From: Pseudomonas sp. G.S.17
GTDB taxonomy: Bacteria > Pseudomonadota > Gammaproteobacteria > Pseudomonadales > Pseudomonadaceae
NCBI RefSeq assembly: GCF_038096165.1
Contig: NZ_CP151076.1
Span: 5,453,501 to 5,517,500, forward strand
DNA: 64,000 nt
Direction of reading: 5' to 3'
Shown here: in pieces, positions 26,127-35,229 of the stretch
Position numbering within the stretch: position 1 is the stretch's first letter
Layout of the letters: each line of letters starts with the position of its first letter
Position numbers and translations under genes: made by a program
The notes under the pieces: model-generated
The model's database searches: none
What the model was told of the DNA's origin: nothing
The model's input: only the letters and a program-made list of their open reading frames with translations

Positions 26127-26495
26127 TTAATCATCTTCATCGAACTCCGCACCGATCCATGAAACATTGTCTTTGGCATTTCTACCCACCTCCAATAGAA
26201 ATATCTGCCCGTTTAATCCCTGCTGTGAGAAATCAATCCCGTCATCATTAGGTGAGTAGCGTCGGCTGCCCGGCTGCTTTGGTCGGAACGCCGATAGTAG
26301 ATAACGGCAATTGTCAGCAAGCGATGTGAAGTAGCACCGGAGGTGGCCAGCGGCTGTTCGATCTGACCAAACTTTAAAGTCGAGCCGTGCTGCCCAGACA
26401 CCCTCGGGAACATTCTTGTACTCGTACGAACGAGGCTCCAGCCCAGCCTCAACAGCGGCGTTGTAACTCAACGCGCGCCGGGGATCGTCTTCCAT
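26127..26495 (-). CDS. Hypothetical protein, acidic C-terminus
   Basis: 122 residues, not recognised. Contains 'GLEPRSYEYKNVPEGVWAARLDFKVW' and ends 'AEFDEDD'; composition and a following terminator suggest a real gene. An 'AAGAGGGAAA' region precedes the ATG. It stands alone between the GIY-YIG-like fragment and the Sir2 gene. Confidence 0.6.
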   Translation of the reverse strand: MEDDPRRALSYNAAVEAGLEPRSYEYKNVPEGVWAARLDFKVWSDRTAAGHLRCYFTSLADNCRYLLSAFRPKQPGSRRYSPNDDGIDFSQQGLNGQIFLLEVGRNAKDNVSWIGAEFDEDD

Positions 26496-26653
26496 AGGTT
26501 TCCCTCTTTTTGATTATGTTTTCAAGCTTAGGAGATAGATGAGCTTCATGTCCCGGAAAAGCTCTCAGAGTCCAAAGGGGCACCTAAACCCAGAGTGACT
26601 GTAAGGTAAGCGCTACGAAAGCGGTCGCGTGTCCTCCCGGGACACTGTCAGTC

Positions 26654-27415
26654 CTATGACGAAGGTGTGGCCTGCAATAGCGCAGGCAACACCTGTGCGG
26701 CCGAGCCCATGAGCATCAGCTCGTTTGGAGCCCCTAGGCACACGTTTGCAATGTTGACGTGGATGACCGTCGCGCCAGATGTCGACGCGATTTCAGGAAT
26801 ATCCGCCGCAGGCCTGACGACTCCTGAAGTCCCGACCGAGATCAGAACGTCGCAATTTTTGACGTCAGCCAATGCTGCTTTCCAAGCTCCGGCAGGCAGA
26901 TCCTCTCCAAACCACACAACTCCAGGTCGGAGTTTCCCATTGCACCGGATACACCGTGGCGGCTCTACCCATTGTCCTTCTGCAGAAACTTGGAATTGGT
27001 CAGTCGTGAGTACCGCCGGACGCTTGCAGGCAAAGCAGATCGGACTGATCAGGCTGCCGTGCAAATGCGCGACGTTCTGAGATCCCGCGCGCTCGTGCAG
27101 GTCATCAATATTCTGAGTGATCACCGAAACCTGTATGCCGGTATTCGCCAGTCGGCTAATCGAAAGATGAGCGGCGTTTGGTTGGGCTTGGCCAGCTTGG
27201 GAACGCCGCCACAGGTACCACCCCCAGACCAGTTGAGGGTTCTCTCGAAAAGCCCGTGCTGTTTCCAACTTTTCAGGGTCGTGCTTCTCCCAAAAGCCTG
27301 TGAGCTTGTCGCGAAATGTCGGGATTCCGCTTTCTGCAGAGATGCCGGCCCCGGTGAAAAATACGACTTTCCGAGCGGCGGCTATGGCTCCGACGGCTCT
27401 ATCCCAATCGTTCAT
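26654..27415 (-). CDS. Sir2 family NAD-dependent deacylase (CobB-like)
   Basis: 253 residues from the ATG at 27415. NAD pocket 'VVFFTGAGISAESGIPTFRD', 'ITQNIDDLHERAGSQNV' with the catalytic His in 'AHLHGSL', four zinc Cys in 'CFACKRP' and 'CIRCNGK', and 'PGVVWFGEDLP', 'SVGTSGVVRPAADIP' are complete, so it should be active. Bacterial CobB-type sirtuins remove acyl groups from lysine. Its start lies 17 bases inside the upstream BPSL0761-type gene in another frame, so the two are translationally linked. The setting beside ietAS and an AbiEi antitoxin raises the option of a defence role, but defence Sir2 domains are usually fused to larger proteins. Confidence 0.9.
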   Translation of the reverse strand: MNDWDRAVGAIAAARKVVFFTGAGISAESGIPTFRDKLTGFWEKHDPEKLETARAFRENPQLVWGWYLWRRSQAGQAQPNAAHLSISRLANTGIQVSVITQNIDDLHERAGSQNVAHLHGSLISPICFACKRPAVLTTDQFQVSAEGQWVEPPRCIRCNGKLRPGVVWFGEDLPAGAWKAALADVKNCDVLISVGTSGVVRPAADIPEIASTSGATVIHVNIANVCLGAPNELMLMGSAAQVLPALLQATPSS

Positions 27416-27683
27416 CTGGGGGGGGCTCAGCAGCGGAAACGATAGGTGAGTGATAGCTGCTTTCGATTGAGGAACTGAAGACTGGACCCGACGGGGATAC
27501 GCCAGAATCTGATGATTCTTCGATCCGTCCAGCAAGGAGCATCTGGAACTGGTCTGGGTAGTGACGCAGGAGAAACTTTGCGTCACGGCGTATCCGCCCT
27601 GGCAACGAGGAGTCTCGGGATAGCTCGAGCAGAAACTCTCCCGTTTGGATGACAGCCCGGGTGCGTTCATTCGGCATGGTCAT
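27399..27683 (-). CDS. BPSL0761 family protein
   Basis: 94 residues from the ATG at 27683. Recognisable family start 'MTMPNERTRAVIQTGEFLLE' followed by 'PGRIRRDAKFLLRHYPDQFQMLLAGRIE'. Function of the family is unknown to me; members are small soluble proteins in accessory regions. Its last 17 bases overlap the start of the Sir2 gene. Confidence 0.75.
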   Translation of the reverse strand: MTMPNERTRAVIQTGEFLLELSRDSSLPGRIRRDAKFLLRHYPDQFQMLLAGRIEESSDSGVSPSGPVFSSSIESSYHSPIVSAAEPPPDERLG

Positions 27684-27773
27684 TTTGAGGCCCTCAGAGT
27701 CATAGCGCAGCAGTACTTGGTTACTAAATCTCGGCAGTTGCGTAATTGCACAAACTTGACCGCGTGTTTGCAT

Positions 27774-28195
27774 TCGATTTTGAGCAGCAAATTCAAGAAT
27801 TATCGTGGCGCTCGGCTGTAGATGGATAGTTGGGGAGGACGTGAAGCCACGAGCAGGCGTTAGTCACAATTTCACTGTACGGAGCTTTAACGGCGTTCTC
27901 AATATTCCCTGTGGCACGCTCCCTCTACCGTTGATCAGTGCGCAGGGTACGGCCCACGAATGGTATTGCTTACTCGACCGGTTCTGGCTGCTCAGGCGCG
28001 TGGCCCTTCTTGGCTACCTGGTGCTGGACACGTTCGCCCCGTCATTGCTGTTAAGCGTGCCTTGCTGCTTGCTGTCGGTTTGGCTACCCATCCGTTTGGT
28101 AAGGCCGCCGACTGAAGCAACTGCAGCACGACGTGCCCACCGTTTTTAGAGACGTTGAGCCGATTTATGGTTGGGGAGTCATCAATATTGACCAA
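27774..28195. other. Gap between divergent genes, no gene called
   Basis: A plus-strand frame at 27805-28149 is open but has a Leu/Pro/Arg-rich composition with no family resemblance or ribosome site; I treat it as chance. The last part should hold the promoter of the AbiEi-like gene. Confidence 0.4.
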
Positions 28196-28223
28196 TGTCA
28201 GAAATAGGAACAGACTTCTGACA
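28196..28223. promoter_or_regulatory. Inverted repeat, probable operator of the AbiEi-like gene
   Basis: TGTCAGAA - 12 bases - TTCTGACA, perfect 8-bp arms, ending 27 bases before the ATG at 28251. AbiEi antitoxins are known to repress their own promoter by binding inverted repeats, and this is the only clear dyad here. Confidence 0.6.
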
Positions 28224-28250
28224 TTAAAGTTGCGAGAGTTGGTTAAGCCC

Positions 28251-28838
28251 ATGAAGACCCTCCCCGAATCGATCCTGGAGCACAGCAGACTTCTGCCTGA
28301 GGGTGGCTTGGTGTGCGCCAAGGAGTTCTTGCACTTGGGAAGCCGGGCCGCCGTAGATCAGGCGCTGTCACGATTGACGAAGGCTGGACAGCTAATTCGT
28401 GCGACTCGTGGGCTTTACCTAGCCGTCACTGAGCAAGGTAGGTATGTAACACCGGCAATGGATAAGGTTGTCAGTGCTCTAGCCTCGAAGAATCAGGAAA
28501 AGATCGCCCTTGATGGGGCTCGTTCCGCAAAGATGCTGGGCCTGTCGGTGCAAGTACCGAGTGGGGACGCGTTTCTCACCAATGGGCGCGCTCGGAGGCT
28601 TCAAGTTGGAGAAGTATCGGCTGAGATCAGGCACGCCCCCCGCTGGATGCTAGCGCTTGGTTCTACGACCGCCGGTGCTGTAGTTCGAGCCTTGGCTTGG
28701 TTGGGAGAGCGGCGTATAGGTGAGGTGATGGAAGCGCTACGTAAACAGCTGACTTCCACCGACTGGCATGCGTTGAGCTCGGTGCGGTCGTTACTGCCAT
28801 CTTGGATGGCTCTTGCAATCGGTCGAGAGGTGGGTTGA
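28251..28838 (+). CDS. AbiEi-like antitoxin (DUF6088), orphan
   Basis: 195 residues from the ATG at 28251. N-terminal winged HTH: 'LPEGGLVCAKEFLHLGSRAAVDQALSRLTKAGQLIRATRGLY'; then the AbiEi C-domain 'DGARSAKMLGLSVQVPSGDAFLTNGRAR', 'AEIRHAPRWMLALG' and 'WHALSSVRSLLPSWMALAIGR'. In type IV systems it represses and counteracts the nucleotidyltransferase toxin AbiEii encoded directly after it. Here no AbiEii frame follows in the 250 bases before ietA, so the toxin is lost. It may now only act as a regulator. Confidence 0.82.
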   Translation: MKTLPESILEHSRLLPEGGLVCAKEFLHLGSRAAVDQALSRLTKAGQLIRATRGLYLAVTEQGRYVTPAMDKVVSALASKNQEKIALDGARSAKMLGLSVQVPSGDAFLTNGRARRLQVGEVSAEIRHAPRWMLALGSTTAGAVVRALAWLGERRIGEVMEALRKQLTSTDWHALSSVRSLLPSWMALAIGREVG

Positions 28839-29087
28839 CAGGTTGCAGCTCGGCGGAATTTCGTGAGGGGCCATTTAAGACCACTCCAACATGAACTAGG
28901 CTACGCCGCCATGCTAGCTGCCAGGCTCCAGAGTGTTAGCGCGTGTGTGTACAGATGTTGAATTGGGAATGGAGTGCCTGATTATGAAAATCAAAATGCG
29001 AGACAAGTTATTGGAAATTATGTAGTCGCGACAGGATTGTCGATATCTACATAAGTATATAAATCAATAGCTTAGAAGGTGGTGATT

Positions 29088-30074
29088 ATGGCAAATGGAA
29101 AAATTCTTCGTCAGCTGTTCCGAGCAGGTACCGCTGGCGATGCCGATGCGTTTCGTCTTGCCTCTAAAGCGGTTATTGAGGAGGAGCGGCAGAAGCAGCA
29201 TCATCTTCTGGCTAACGATCTGGAGCAGATCCTCTACGGCAGCGATTTGAATCTCAAGGCATCCAGTAATACGCCGCGAGTTCACTACGATGTTCCCGTA
29301 GACAAGGAGCGTGGTTTACCACTGCTCGATATAAGAACTCCAAAGCGGTCCCTTGATGAAGTGATACTTCCTCCCAGCAGTTCCGCTGCATTGGAGGAGA
29401 TCCTCGAGGAGAACCGGCGTGCTGATGTGCTGCGCAGCTACGGCATGAAGCCCGCAGGCAAGGTGATCTTCTTCGGCCCTCCCGGCTGCGGAAAGACGCT
29501 AGCCGCAGAGGTTGTAGCCTTTGAGCTTGATCGACCTTTAGCTATCGTCCGCTTGGATGCGTTGATGTCCTCTTTCCTGGGCGAGACGGCAGCCAACCTA
29601 CGCAAGGTCTTCGATTTTATTGCTCAACATCCGTTTGTTGTCCTCTTTGATGAGTTCGATGCAATCGGTAAAGAACGTGGTGATAGTGGCGACCATGGCG
29701 AACTGAGACGTGTTGTAAACGCCGTCCTTCAAATGATGGACTCATACGAAGGTCGTAGCTTGATCCTTGCTGCTACTAACCATGAGAAAATTTTAGACTC
29801 TGCCATCTGGCGACGATTCGATGAGTCAATCGAGTTTCCTCTTCCGGAAGAAAAGCAACTGAAGGAGATCTTGTTGCTGAAGCTGCGGGGCATCCGTCGT
29901 CAATTCGAGATTGACGACAAAGAAGTATTAAAGGAATTTAATGGAAAGAGCGGCGCTGATATAGAGCGAATTATTCGCCGCGCCGCCAAGCGGATGATCC
30001 TGCGAGAGCAAGAGTTTCTGACCATCAAGGAGCTAAAAAGCGCTCTTTTGCGGGAGGACCTCAGAAAGTCTTAA
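29088..30074 (+). CDS. ietA: AAA+ ATPase of an ietAS-type defence system
   Basis: 328 residues from the ATG at 29088 (GAAGGTGGTG before it). Spastin/FtsH-like AAA module: N-terminal helical part (1-85), Walker A 'FFGPPGCGKTLAAEV' near residue 130, pore loop region 'MSSFLGETAANLRKVF', Walker B 'VVLFDEFDAIGKER', and 'AATNHEKILDSAIWRRFDE' with sensor-1 Asn and the Arg finger. The lid is 'KSGADIERIIRRAAKR'. The subtilisin gene follows after 26 bases in the same operon. The pair ATPase + S8 protease is the composition of the anti-phage system ietAS described from large defence-island screens; the name rests on that composition, not on an alignment. Confidence 0.83.
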   Translation: MANGKILRQLFRAGTAGDADAFRLASKAVIEEERQKQHHLLANDLEQILYGSDLNLKASSNTPRVHYDVPVDKERGLPLLDIRTPKRSLDEVILPPSSSAALEEILEENRRADVLRSYGMKPAGKVIFFGPPGCGKTLAAEVVAFELDRPLAIVRLDALMSSFLGETAANLRKVFDFIAQHPFVVLFDEFDAIGKERGDSGDHGELRRVVNAVLQMMDSYEGRSLILAATNHEKILDSAIWRRFDESIEFPLPEEKQLKEILLLKLRGIRRQFEIDDKEVLKEFNGKSGADIERIIRRAAKRMILREQEFLTIKELKSALLREDLRKS

Positions 30075-30100
30075 AACTTAAATAAATCAAGGAAGAAGCA

Positions 30101-32536
30101 GTGGCGACCTACGAGCACCTGAGCATCACACGGGAAGTTTTGGATAACTCGCGTCGGACGAAGAGCGCCCCTCACTTCGTCACCCGTGAGGATCGGCGCG
30201 GTCACGGTCAAAAGCTCAACGGATACTTCGCCACAGCCGAAGGACTGGCCAAAAAGCAAATCGGCTCTTCAGCCCAATCTCCCTATGTTCTCAAGCTTGA
30301 ATACGAAGGCGCGCTTACCTTCGCCAACCTGAATACGCATGGGTTAGAGTTTGTCAGCCAGGAAGGCAAGCAGCTCTGCGTAGTGTTCGCGAGCGAAGAA
30401 GGTTTGGCCAAATTTACCGCTCATCTGCAAAAACTTGGTGCAATGGACGCAAACTTGACCCATCGCCAGATTCTGGAAGCTATTGCGGGTGTAGATGCTT
30501 GGTCAGCAGAAGATCGCAAGAGCTGGGCGCTCAGGAACATAGGGTTGCCGGACACCCCTACCTTCAAACTGGATGTTGAGCTGTGGCCTGTTCAGGTTGC
30601 GCATCACCCAAGTCGTGTTCAGCTGACCACGTCTTTCGAAACCTGGCTAGCCGCCGAGCACATCAAAAAGCTCGACAGAATCAATCTGGACAGCCTGCTC
30701 ATGTACCGGGTCGAGGTCACCTCCGAACAAGCACAGTTGCTACTTAACCAGCGCGATGTTCGCTTGGTGGACCTCATCCCAGCCACTGGCATCAGCATTC
30801 AACAGATGAACCGAGACATCAATGAGTTGCCTCTCAACATCCCGCCACCACCTAGTGACGCGGCCCGCATCTGCATTCTAGACAGCGGCATTAACGGGAA
30901 TCATCCCCTCCTGAAGCCTGCAATGGCTGAAAGCGCTTCGTTTGTCGATGAAGAGGGTGATGCAGATGAAGCTGGTCACGGCACCGCTGTGGCCGGCGTT
31001 GCCCTGTATGGCGACGTGGAGGGTTGTAACAGCTCGAATTTCTGGAAACCGGAGTTCTGGCTTTTCAATGGAAAAGTCATGAAGAAATGTCCGCATACAG
31101 GTAATGCGGTCTACGACGAACTCACACTCGAGGTATCGCTGACGAAGGCTGTAGAGCATTTCGTCGAACTCGGCTGCCGGATCTTCAACCTCTCGCTGGG
31201 CAACAATAATGCTCCCTACGATGGTGCGCATGTCAGAGGGCTAGCCTATATCCTGGATGTACTTTCCCGGCGGTATAACATCTTGTTCGTAGTCTCTACG
31301 GGCAATTTCTGTGGCTCCGAAAGCCCACCAGTCCCAATCAACAGTTGGCGCGACGAGTACCCTGAGTACCTAATCGCTGCCCAGAGCGCCATCATCGACC
31401 CTGCACCTGCAATGATGGTGTTGACGGTGGGGAGCATCTCCCGACACAACTCTACGATTGATAGCCAGAAGTATCCGGAGATTTACCACCTCTCACCTGC
31501 ATCGGAAAATCAACCATCGCCCTTCACTCGGCATGGCCCGTCTGTAAAAGGTGCGATTAAGCCCGAGCTCGTTGCGGCCGGCGGCAATCTCGCAAGCCCT
31601 ATGAGGCAAGCAAACGCACAATGGGCGCCACACATGCGAGGTTTGGGTGTGTTAACGCTCAACCACCAGTGGAGGGGGAATACAGTTTTTAAGGAAATCA
31701 GCGGGACCAGCTTAGCGGCGCCGTACATCACTCACCTAGCCGGGCGCCTGCTGAACGCTTATCCAGCGGCGTCTGCGAACATGCTTCGCGCAATGCTGGT
31801 CAATCATGCTTATCTGCCGGAGAAGGTCACCTCGACGTTTTCGAAGGAGTTTCGAAAGAGCTACAAAAATGCGAAGGCGACTTGGAATCGTGATGTAGAA
31901 AGGGATGTGGCTGGCTACGGTGTAGTGAGTGAGGCTGATCTTTTCAGGTCTTCCGATAACGTCGTGGTGTTGATGTCAGAGGAAACCATCGAGAACGACG
32001 GATGCCAATTCTTCGAACTGCCGTTGCCGGAGGACTATTTGCGCTCCGCTCGAGGGACCCGAGAGCTTTCAATAACACTGGCTTACTCGCCAGTAGTCCG
32101 TACTACCCGGATTGAATATCTGGCAACCCAAATTTATTACCGCTTGGTCACGGGCAACTCGCTGGAGGAGGTACAGAAACACTTTAGCCAGGAGATGAAA
32201 AAGACAACGGAGGTCCTCAAAGAGGCCAGGGACACAAATCGCGACATTACCGCCCAAATGAGAAACCACGGCACGGTTCAGTCTTCTCGCTGGACGTTCA
32301 AACAAGGGAAACCCGGCGAGAAGTGGTTTGTGGTCGTAGTCAGGCAGGATCGTGACTGGAATCCTTCGGCTGCAGAAAAGGAACAGTATTCGCTGGTGGT
32401 TACGGTGGCCGACCGCGACAACGAGCAGGCTCAGCTCTACACCCAAATACAGACTCGAATAGAGCAGCAGGCTTTGGTCAGAGAGCAGCAAAGGGCTAAG
32501 CAGCAGGCTGCTGTTCGACTACAGAGTCGAAGGTGA
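30101..32536 (+). CDS. ietS: Subtilisin-like (S8) protease of an ietAS-type defence system
   Basis: 811 residues, GTG start with AAGGAAG upstream. The N-terminal ~250 residues are family specific ('FATAEGLAKKQIG', 'LNTHGLEFVSQEGKQL'). The catalytic triad is Asp261 in 'CILDSGINGNHPLL', His293 in 'EAGHGTAVAGVALYG' and Ser537 in 'SGTSLAAPYITHLAG'; the oxyanion region is 'FVVSTGNFCG'. No signal peptide, so it acts in the cytoplasm. A Gln-rich tail ('QQALVREQQRAKQQAAV') ends the protein. Presumably the ATPase senses or unfolds a target that the protease then cuts. IS66 debris starts 4 bases after the stop. Confidence 0.86.
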   Translation: MATYEHLSITREVLDNSRRTKSAPHFVTREDRRGHGQKLNGYFATAEGLAKKQIGSSAQSPYVLKLEYEGALTFANLNTHGLEFVSQEGKQLCVVFASEEGLAKFTAHLQKLGAMDANLTHRQILEAIAGVDAWSAEDRKSWALRNIGLPDTPTFKLDVELWPVQVAHHPSRVQLTTSFETWLAAEHIKKLDRINLDSLLMYRVEVTSEQAQLLLNQRDVRLVDLIPATGISIQQMNRDINELPLNIPPPPSDAARICILDSGINGNHPLLKPAMAESASFVDEEGDADEAGHGTAVAGVALYGDVEGCNSSNFWKPEFWLFNGKVMKKCPHTGNAVYDELTLEVSLTKAVEHFVELGCRIFNLSLGNNNAPYDGAHVRGLAYILDVLSRRYNILFVVSTGNFCGSESPPVPINSWRDEYPEYLIAAQSAIIDPAPAMMVLTVGSISRHNSTIDSQKYPEIYHLSPASENQPSPFTRHGPSVKGAIKPELVAAGGNLASPMRQANAQWAPHMRGLGVLTLNHQWRGNTVFKEISGTSLAAPYITHLAGRLLNAYPAASANMLRAMLVNHAYLPEKVTSTFSKEFRKSYKNAKATWNRDVERDVAGYGVVSEADLFRSSDNVVVLMSEETIENDGCQFFELPLPEDYLRSARGTRELSITLAYSPVVRTTRIEYLATQIYYRLVTGNSLEEVQKHFSQEMKKTTEVLKEARDTNRDITAQMRNHGTVQSSRWTFKQGKPGEKWFVVVVRQDRDWNPSAAEKEQYSLVVTVADRDNEQAQLYTQIQTRIEQQALVREQQRAKQQAAVRLQSRR

Positions 32537-32539
32537 TCA

Positions 32540-32709
32540 GCATCCAGTTTCATTTCAGAGCCATGACGAATGTCAGGCCAGTGAAACTTGCTCTGGTTCA
32601 ACCGGCGCGCCGCACCGAACAACGCGATCACTTTTGCTAATGCCGTTTCGGTGCCTGCGCGCATGTCCATCGGCTCGTTGGCGAGCCAGACGGAGTCGAT
32701 GCGGATCAT
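32540..32709 (-). mobile_element. IS66 tnpB fragment with internal deletion
   Basis: The minus strand reads the TnpB start 'MIRIDSVWLANEPMDMRAGT', 'KVIALFGAA', then jumps to 'RRLNQSKFHWPDIRHGSE', omitting the ~35 codons between. It abuts the ietS stop. The following 32710-32879 shows more scrambled IS-like DNA but no frame I can name. Confidence 0.78.
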
Positions 32710-32940
32710 CGCAGAAGGTCTCGAAGAAAGGTTTAGCCGGGGTGATCGACAGGGGCCTCCCCGATGATCTCATCGCTGCACCTGCACGCCATCATGAGCT
32801 TGCCTAATATTCTTTTGAAATCAATTCGTTTTTGTTCATGTGTAAGGGGCCGGGGAACACGCCTTCCGAGCCCGAGCAATAAGGGCGATTGTGTCCGCGT
32901 ATTTTAAGCGGACGCAATTACCCTTAATGCCAGGATCGTC

Positions 32941-33267
32941 ATGCGCCAACGTAAGTCATACCCGAAATCCTTCAAGACCCAAGTCGTTCAAGAGTGCGAG
33001 CAGCCCGGTGTTTCCGTGGCAGCTATTGCGATGAGTCACGGGATTAATGCCAATGTCGTTCGCCGGTGGATACCGCTTTACCGTGATCGGCAGGCAGTCG
33101 CGCTGCCAGCTTTCATTCCTTTGAAAGTCGCGCCGGTTGAACCAAAACATAAGACCGAAGCGTCAGCGATCATTGCGCTGGCGCTTGGCGAGCAATCGCT
33201 CATCGTGAAATGGCCAACTTCCGACCCTGACGGATGCGCCCGCTTTGTCCGAGGGCTTGTTCTTTGA
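32941..33267 (+). CDS. tnpA: IS66 TnpA
   Basis: 108-residue accessory protein with an N-terminal HTH: 'KSFKTQVVQECEQPGVSVAAIAMSHGINANVVRRWI'. C-terminal 'DPDGCARFVRGLVL' is typical. Its TGA overlaps the TTG start of tnpB (TTGA), implying coupled translation. Confidence 0.88.
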   Translation: MRQRKSYPKSFKTQVVQECEQPGVSVAAIAMSHGINANVVRRWIPLYRDRQAVALPAFIPLKVAPVEPKHKTEASAIIALALGEQSLIVKWPTSDPDGCARFVRGLVL

Positions 33268-33599
33268 TCCGCATCGATGCCATCTGGCTCGCCACCGAGC
33301 CGATGGACATGCGCGCCGGTACCGAGACGGCATTGGCCAGGGTGATCTCGGTGTTCGGTGCGGCGAAGCCGCACTGTGCTTATCTGTTCGCCAACCGCCG
33401 CGCCAATCGCATGAAAGTGCTGGTGCATGACGGCTTCGGAATATGGCTGGCGGCGCGCCGGTTGAACCAAGGCAAGTTCCACTGGCCAGGTATTCGCCAA
33501 GGCTCTGAACTGGAGTTGGCTCCCGAGCAACTTCAGGCTTTAGTACTGGGCCTGCCATGGCAACGCGTAGGCTCCGGCGGCTCGATCACACTGCTTTAA
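33264..33599 (+). CDS. tnpB: IS66 TnpB
   Basis: 111-residue IS66 Orf2 protein. I chose the TTG at 33264, overlapping tnpA, because the family begins 'IRIDAIWLATEPMDMRAGTE'. The core 'CAYLFANRRANRMKVLVHDG' is the region where several truncated copies in this window break. Ends in 'GGSITLL'. Accessory protein needed for transposition, role unclear. Confidence 0.9.
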   Translation: MIRIDAIWLATEPMDMRAGTETALARVISVFGAAKPHCAYLFANRRANRMKVLVHDGFGIWLAARRLNQGKFHWPGIRQGSELELAPEQLQALVLGLPWQRVGSGGSITLL

Positions 33600-33660
33600 C
33601 GGCTGCCATTAGCCTATCGGTCTATCGCCGCGAACTGCTTGCTCTGGCAAAATCGGCGCC

Positions 33661-35229
33661 ATGACTTCGCTCCCCAATCTCGACCACCTTACCCCTGAAC
33701 AACTGCGCGCTTTGGCGGCGCAGTTGATACAGCGTGTCGAGACGCTCGACCATCAAGTCGACACACTGGGTAAGACGGTTGAGACGATGGGCAAGAAGAT
33801 CAACCGCGATCAAACGGTTATCGAGAAGCTCACCCACGAGATCGCACAACTCAAGCGTTTGAAGTTTGCCAAGCGTAGCGAGCAGATGAATCCTGAACAG
33901 GCCAGCTTGCTCGATGACCTGATCGATACCGATATCGCGGCGATTGAAGCAGAGCTTCAAGCCTTGCAAACAGTGCTGGCTCCGACCGAGAAAAAGCAAA
34001 AGCCCAAACGCACTGCTTTGCCGGCAGAGTTTCCACGCACGCTAATCCATCACGAGCCGGACAACACTCACTGCCCATGTGGCTGCGCACTCAAGCGTAT
34101 CGGTGAGGACGTCAGCGAAAAGCTGGACTACACGCCCGGCGTATTTACCGTTGAACGCCATGTCCGTGGCAAATGGGTCTGTGATAACTGCGAAACGCTG
34201 ATTCAGGCACCGGTTCCTGCACAGATTATTGATAAGGGCATCCCAACCGCCGGGCTGTTGGCCCACGTCATGATCGCCAAGTTTGCCGACCACCTGCCGC
34301 TTTACCGTCAGGAATCGATCTTCGGTCGTGCCGGCTTGGCGATTCCACGTTCAACTTTGGCTCAATGGGTGGGTGTGACTGGGGTGCAGCTGCAACCTCT
34401 GGTCGATGCACTGCGCGACGTAGTGCTAGGGCAACAGGTTGTTCATGCCGATGAAACACCGGTGCAAATGCTCATGCCGGGAACGAAGAAGACTCACCGC
34501 TCCTATGTTTGGGCCTACGCCACCAGCCAGTTCTGCGAAACAGCAGCTGTTGTTTATGACTTCAGCCCCAGCCGCGCTGGTGAACATGCTCGCAACTTCC
34601 TGCAAGACTGGAAGGGTAAACTGGTCTGTGATGATTTTGGCGGCTACAAGGCCAGCTTCGCACTCGGCGTGACCGAGATCGGTTGCATGGCCCATGCGCG
34701 GCGCAAGTTCTTCGAACTGCACGCGACCAACAAGAGCACGCTCGCCGAACAGGCCCTGCGCTACATCCAGTTGCTTTACGAAATCGAGAGTGAAGTGCGC
34801 GACCTGGAGCCGGATTTACGGCGCCGAATACGGCAAGAAAAAGCCGTACCGGTGATGGATAGGCTGCATGCCTGGATGATGGCCCAGCGCGATCTCGTGC
34901 CTGAAGGCTCAGCCATCAGCAGAGCACTGGATTACAGCCTGAAACGCTGGGCAGCGTTGTCGCGCTACCTCGATGACGGGGCCGTACCCATTGACAATAA
35001 TTGGTGCGAGAACCAAATCCGACCGTGGGCGTTGGGTCGCAAAAACTGGCTCTTTGCAGGTTCGCTGCGCAGCGGCAAACGGGCGGCGGCGATTATGAGT
35101 TTGATCCAGTCTGCGCGGCTCAATGGCCATGATCCGTACGCATATCTGAAGGATGTCCTTACGCGCCTACCAACGCAGCGAGCGAGTGAAATTGATCAGT
35201 TGCTGCCGCATAGGTGGCAGCCGGCCTAA
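33661..35229 (+). CDS. tnpC: IS66 TnpC transposase
   Basis: 522-residue transposase. N-terminal leucine-zipper-like coiled coil (residues 10-75), zinc-finger-like Cys pairs ('HCPCGCAL', 'WVCDNCETL'), and the DDE core: Asp in 'VVHADETPVQML', Asp in 'KLVCDDFGGYKA', Glu in 'NNWCENQIRPWALGRKNW'. Intact, so this copy may be able to move itself and the fragments carrying both ends. Confidence 0.93.
   Translation: MTSLPNLDHLTPEQLRALAAQLIQRVETLDHQVDTLGKTVETMGKKINRDQTVIEKLTHEIAQLKRLKFAKRSEQMNPEQASLLDDLIDTDIAAIEAELQALQTVLAPTEKKQKPKRTALPAEFPRTLIHHEPDNTHCPCGCALKRIGEDVSEKLDYTPGVFTVERHVRGKWVCDNCETLIQAPVPAQIIDKGIPTAGLLAHVMIAKFADHLPLYRQESIFGRAGLAIPRSTLAQWVGVTGVQLQPLVDALRDVVLGQQVVHADETPVQMLMPGTKKTHRSYVWAYATSQFCETAAVVYDFSPSRAGEHARNFLQDWKGKLVCDDFGGYKASFALGVTEIGCMAHARRKFFELHATNKSTLAEQALRYIQLLYEIESEVRDLEPDLRRRIRQEKAVPVMDRLHAWMMAQRDLVPEGSAISRALDYSLKRWAALSRYLDDGAVPIDNNWCENQIRPWALGRKNWLFAGSLRSGKRAAAIMSLIQSARLNGHDPYAYLKDVLTRLPTQRASEIDQLLPHRWQPA

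Noticed and set aside
27805..28149. 114-codon plus-strand frame upstream of the AbiEi-like gene
   Set aside because: No ribosome site or family pattern; composition looks like chance reading of high-GC DNA.
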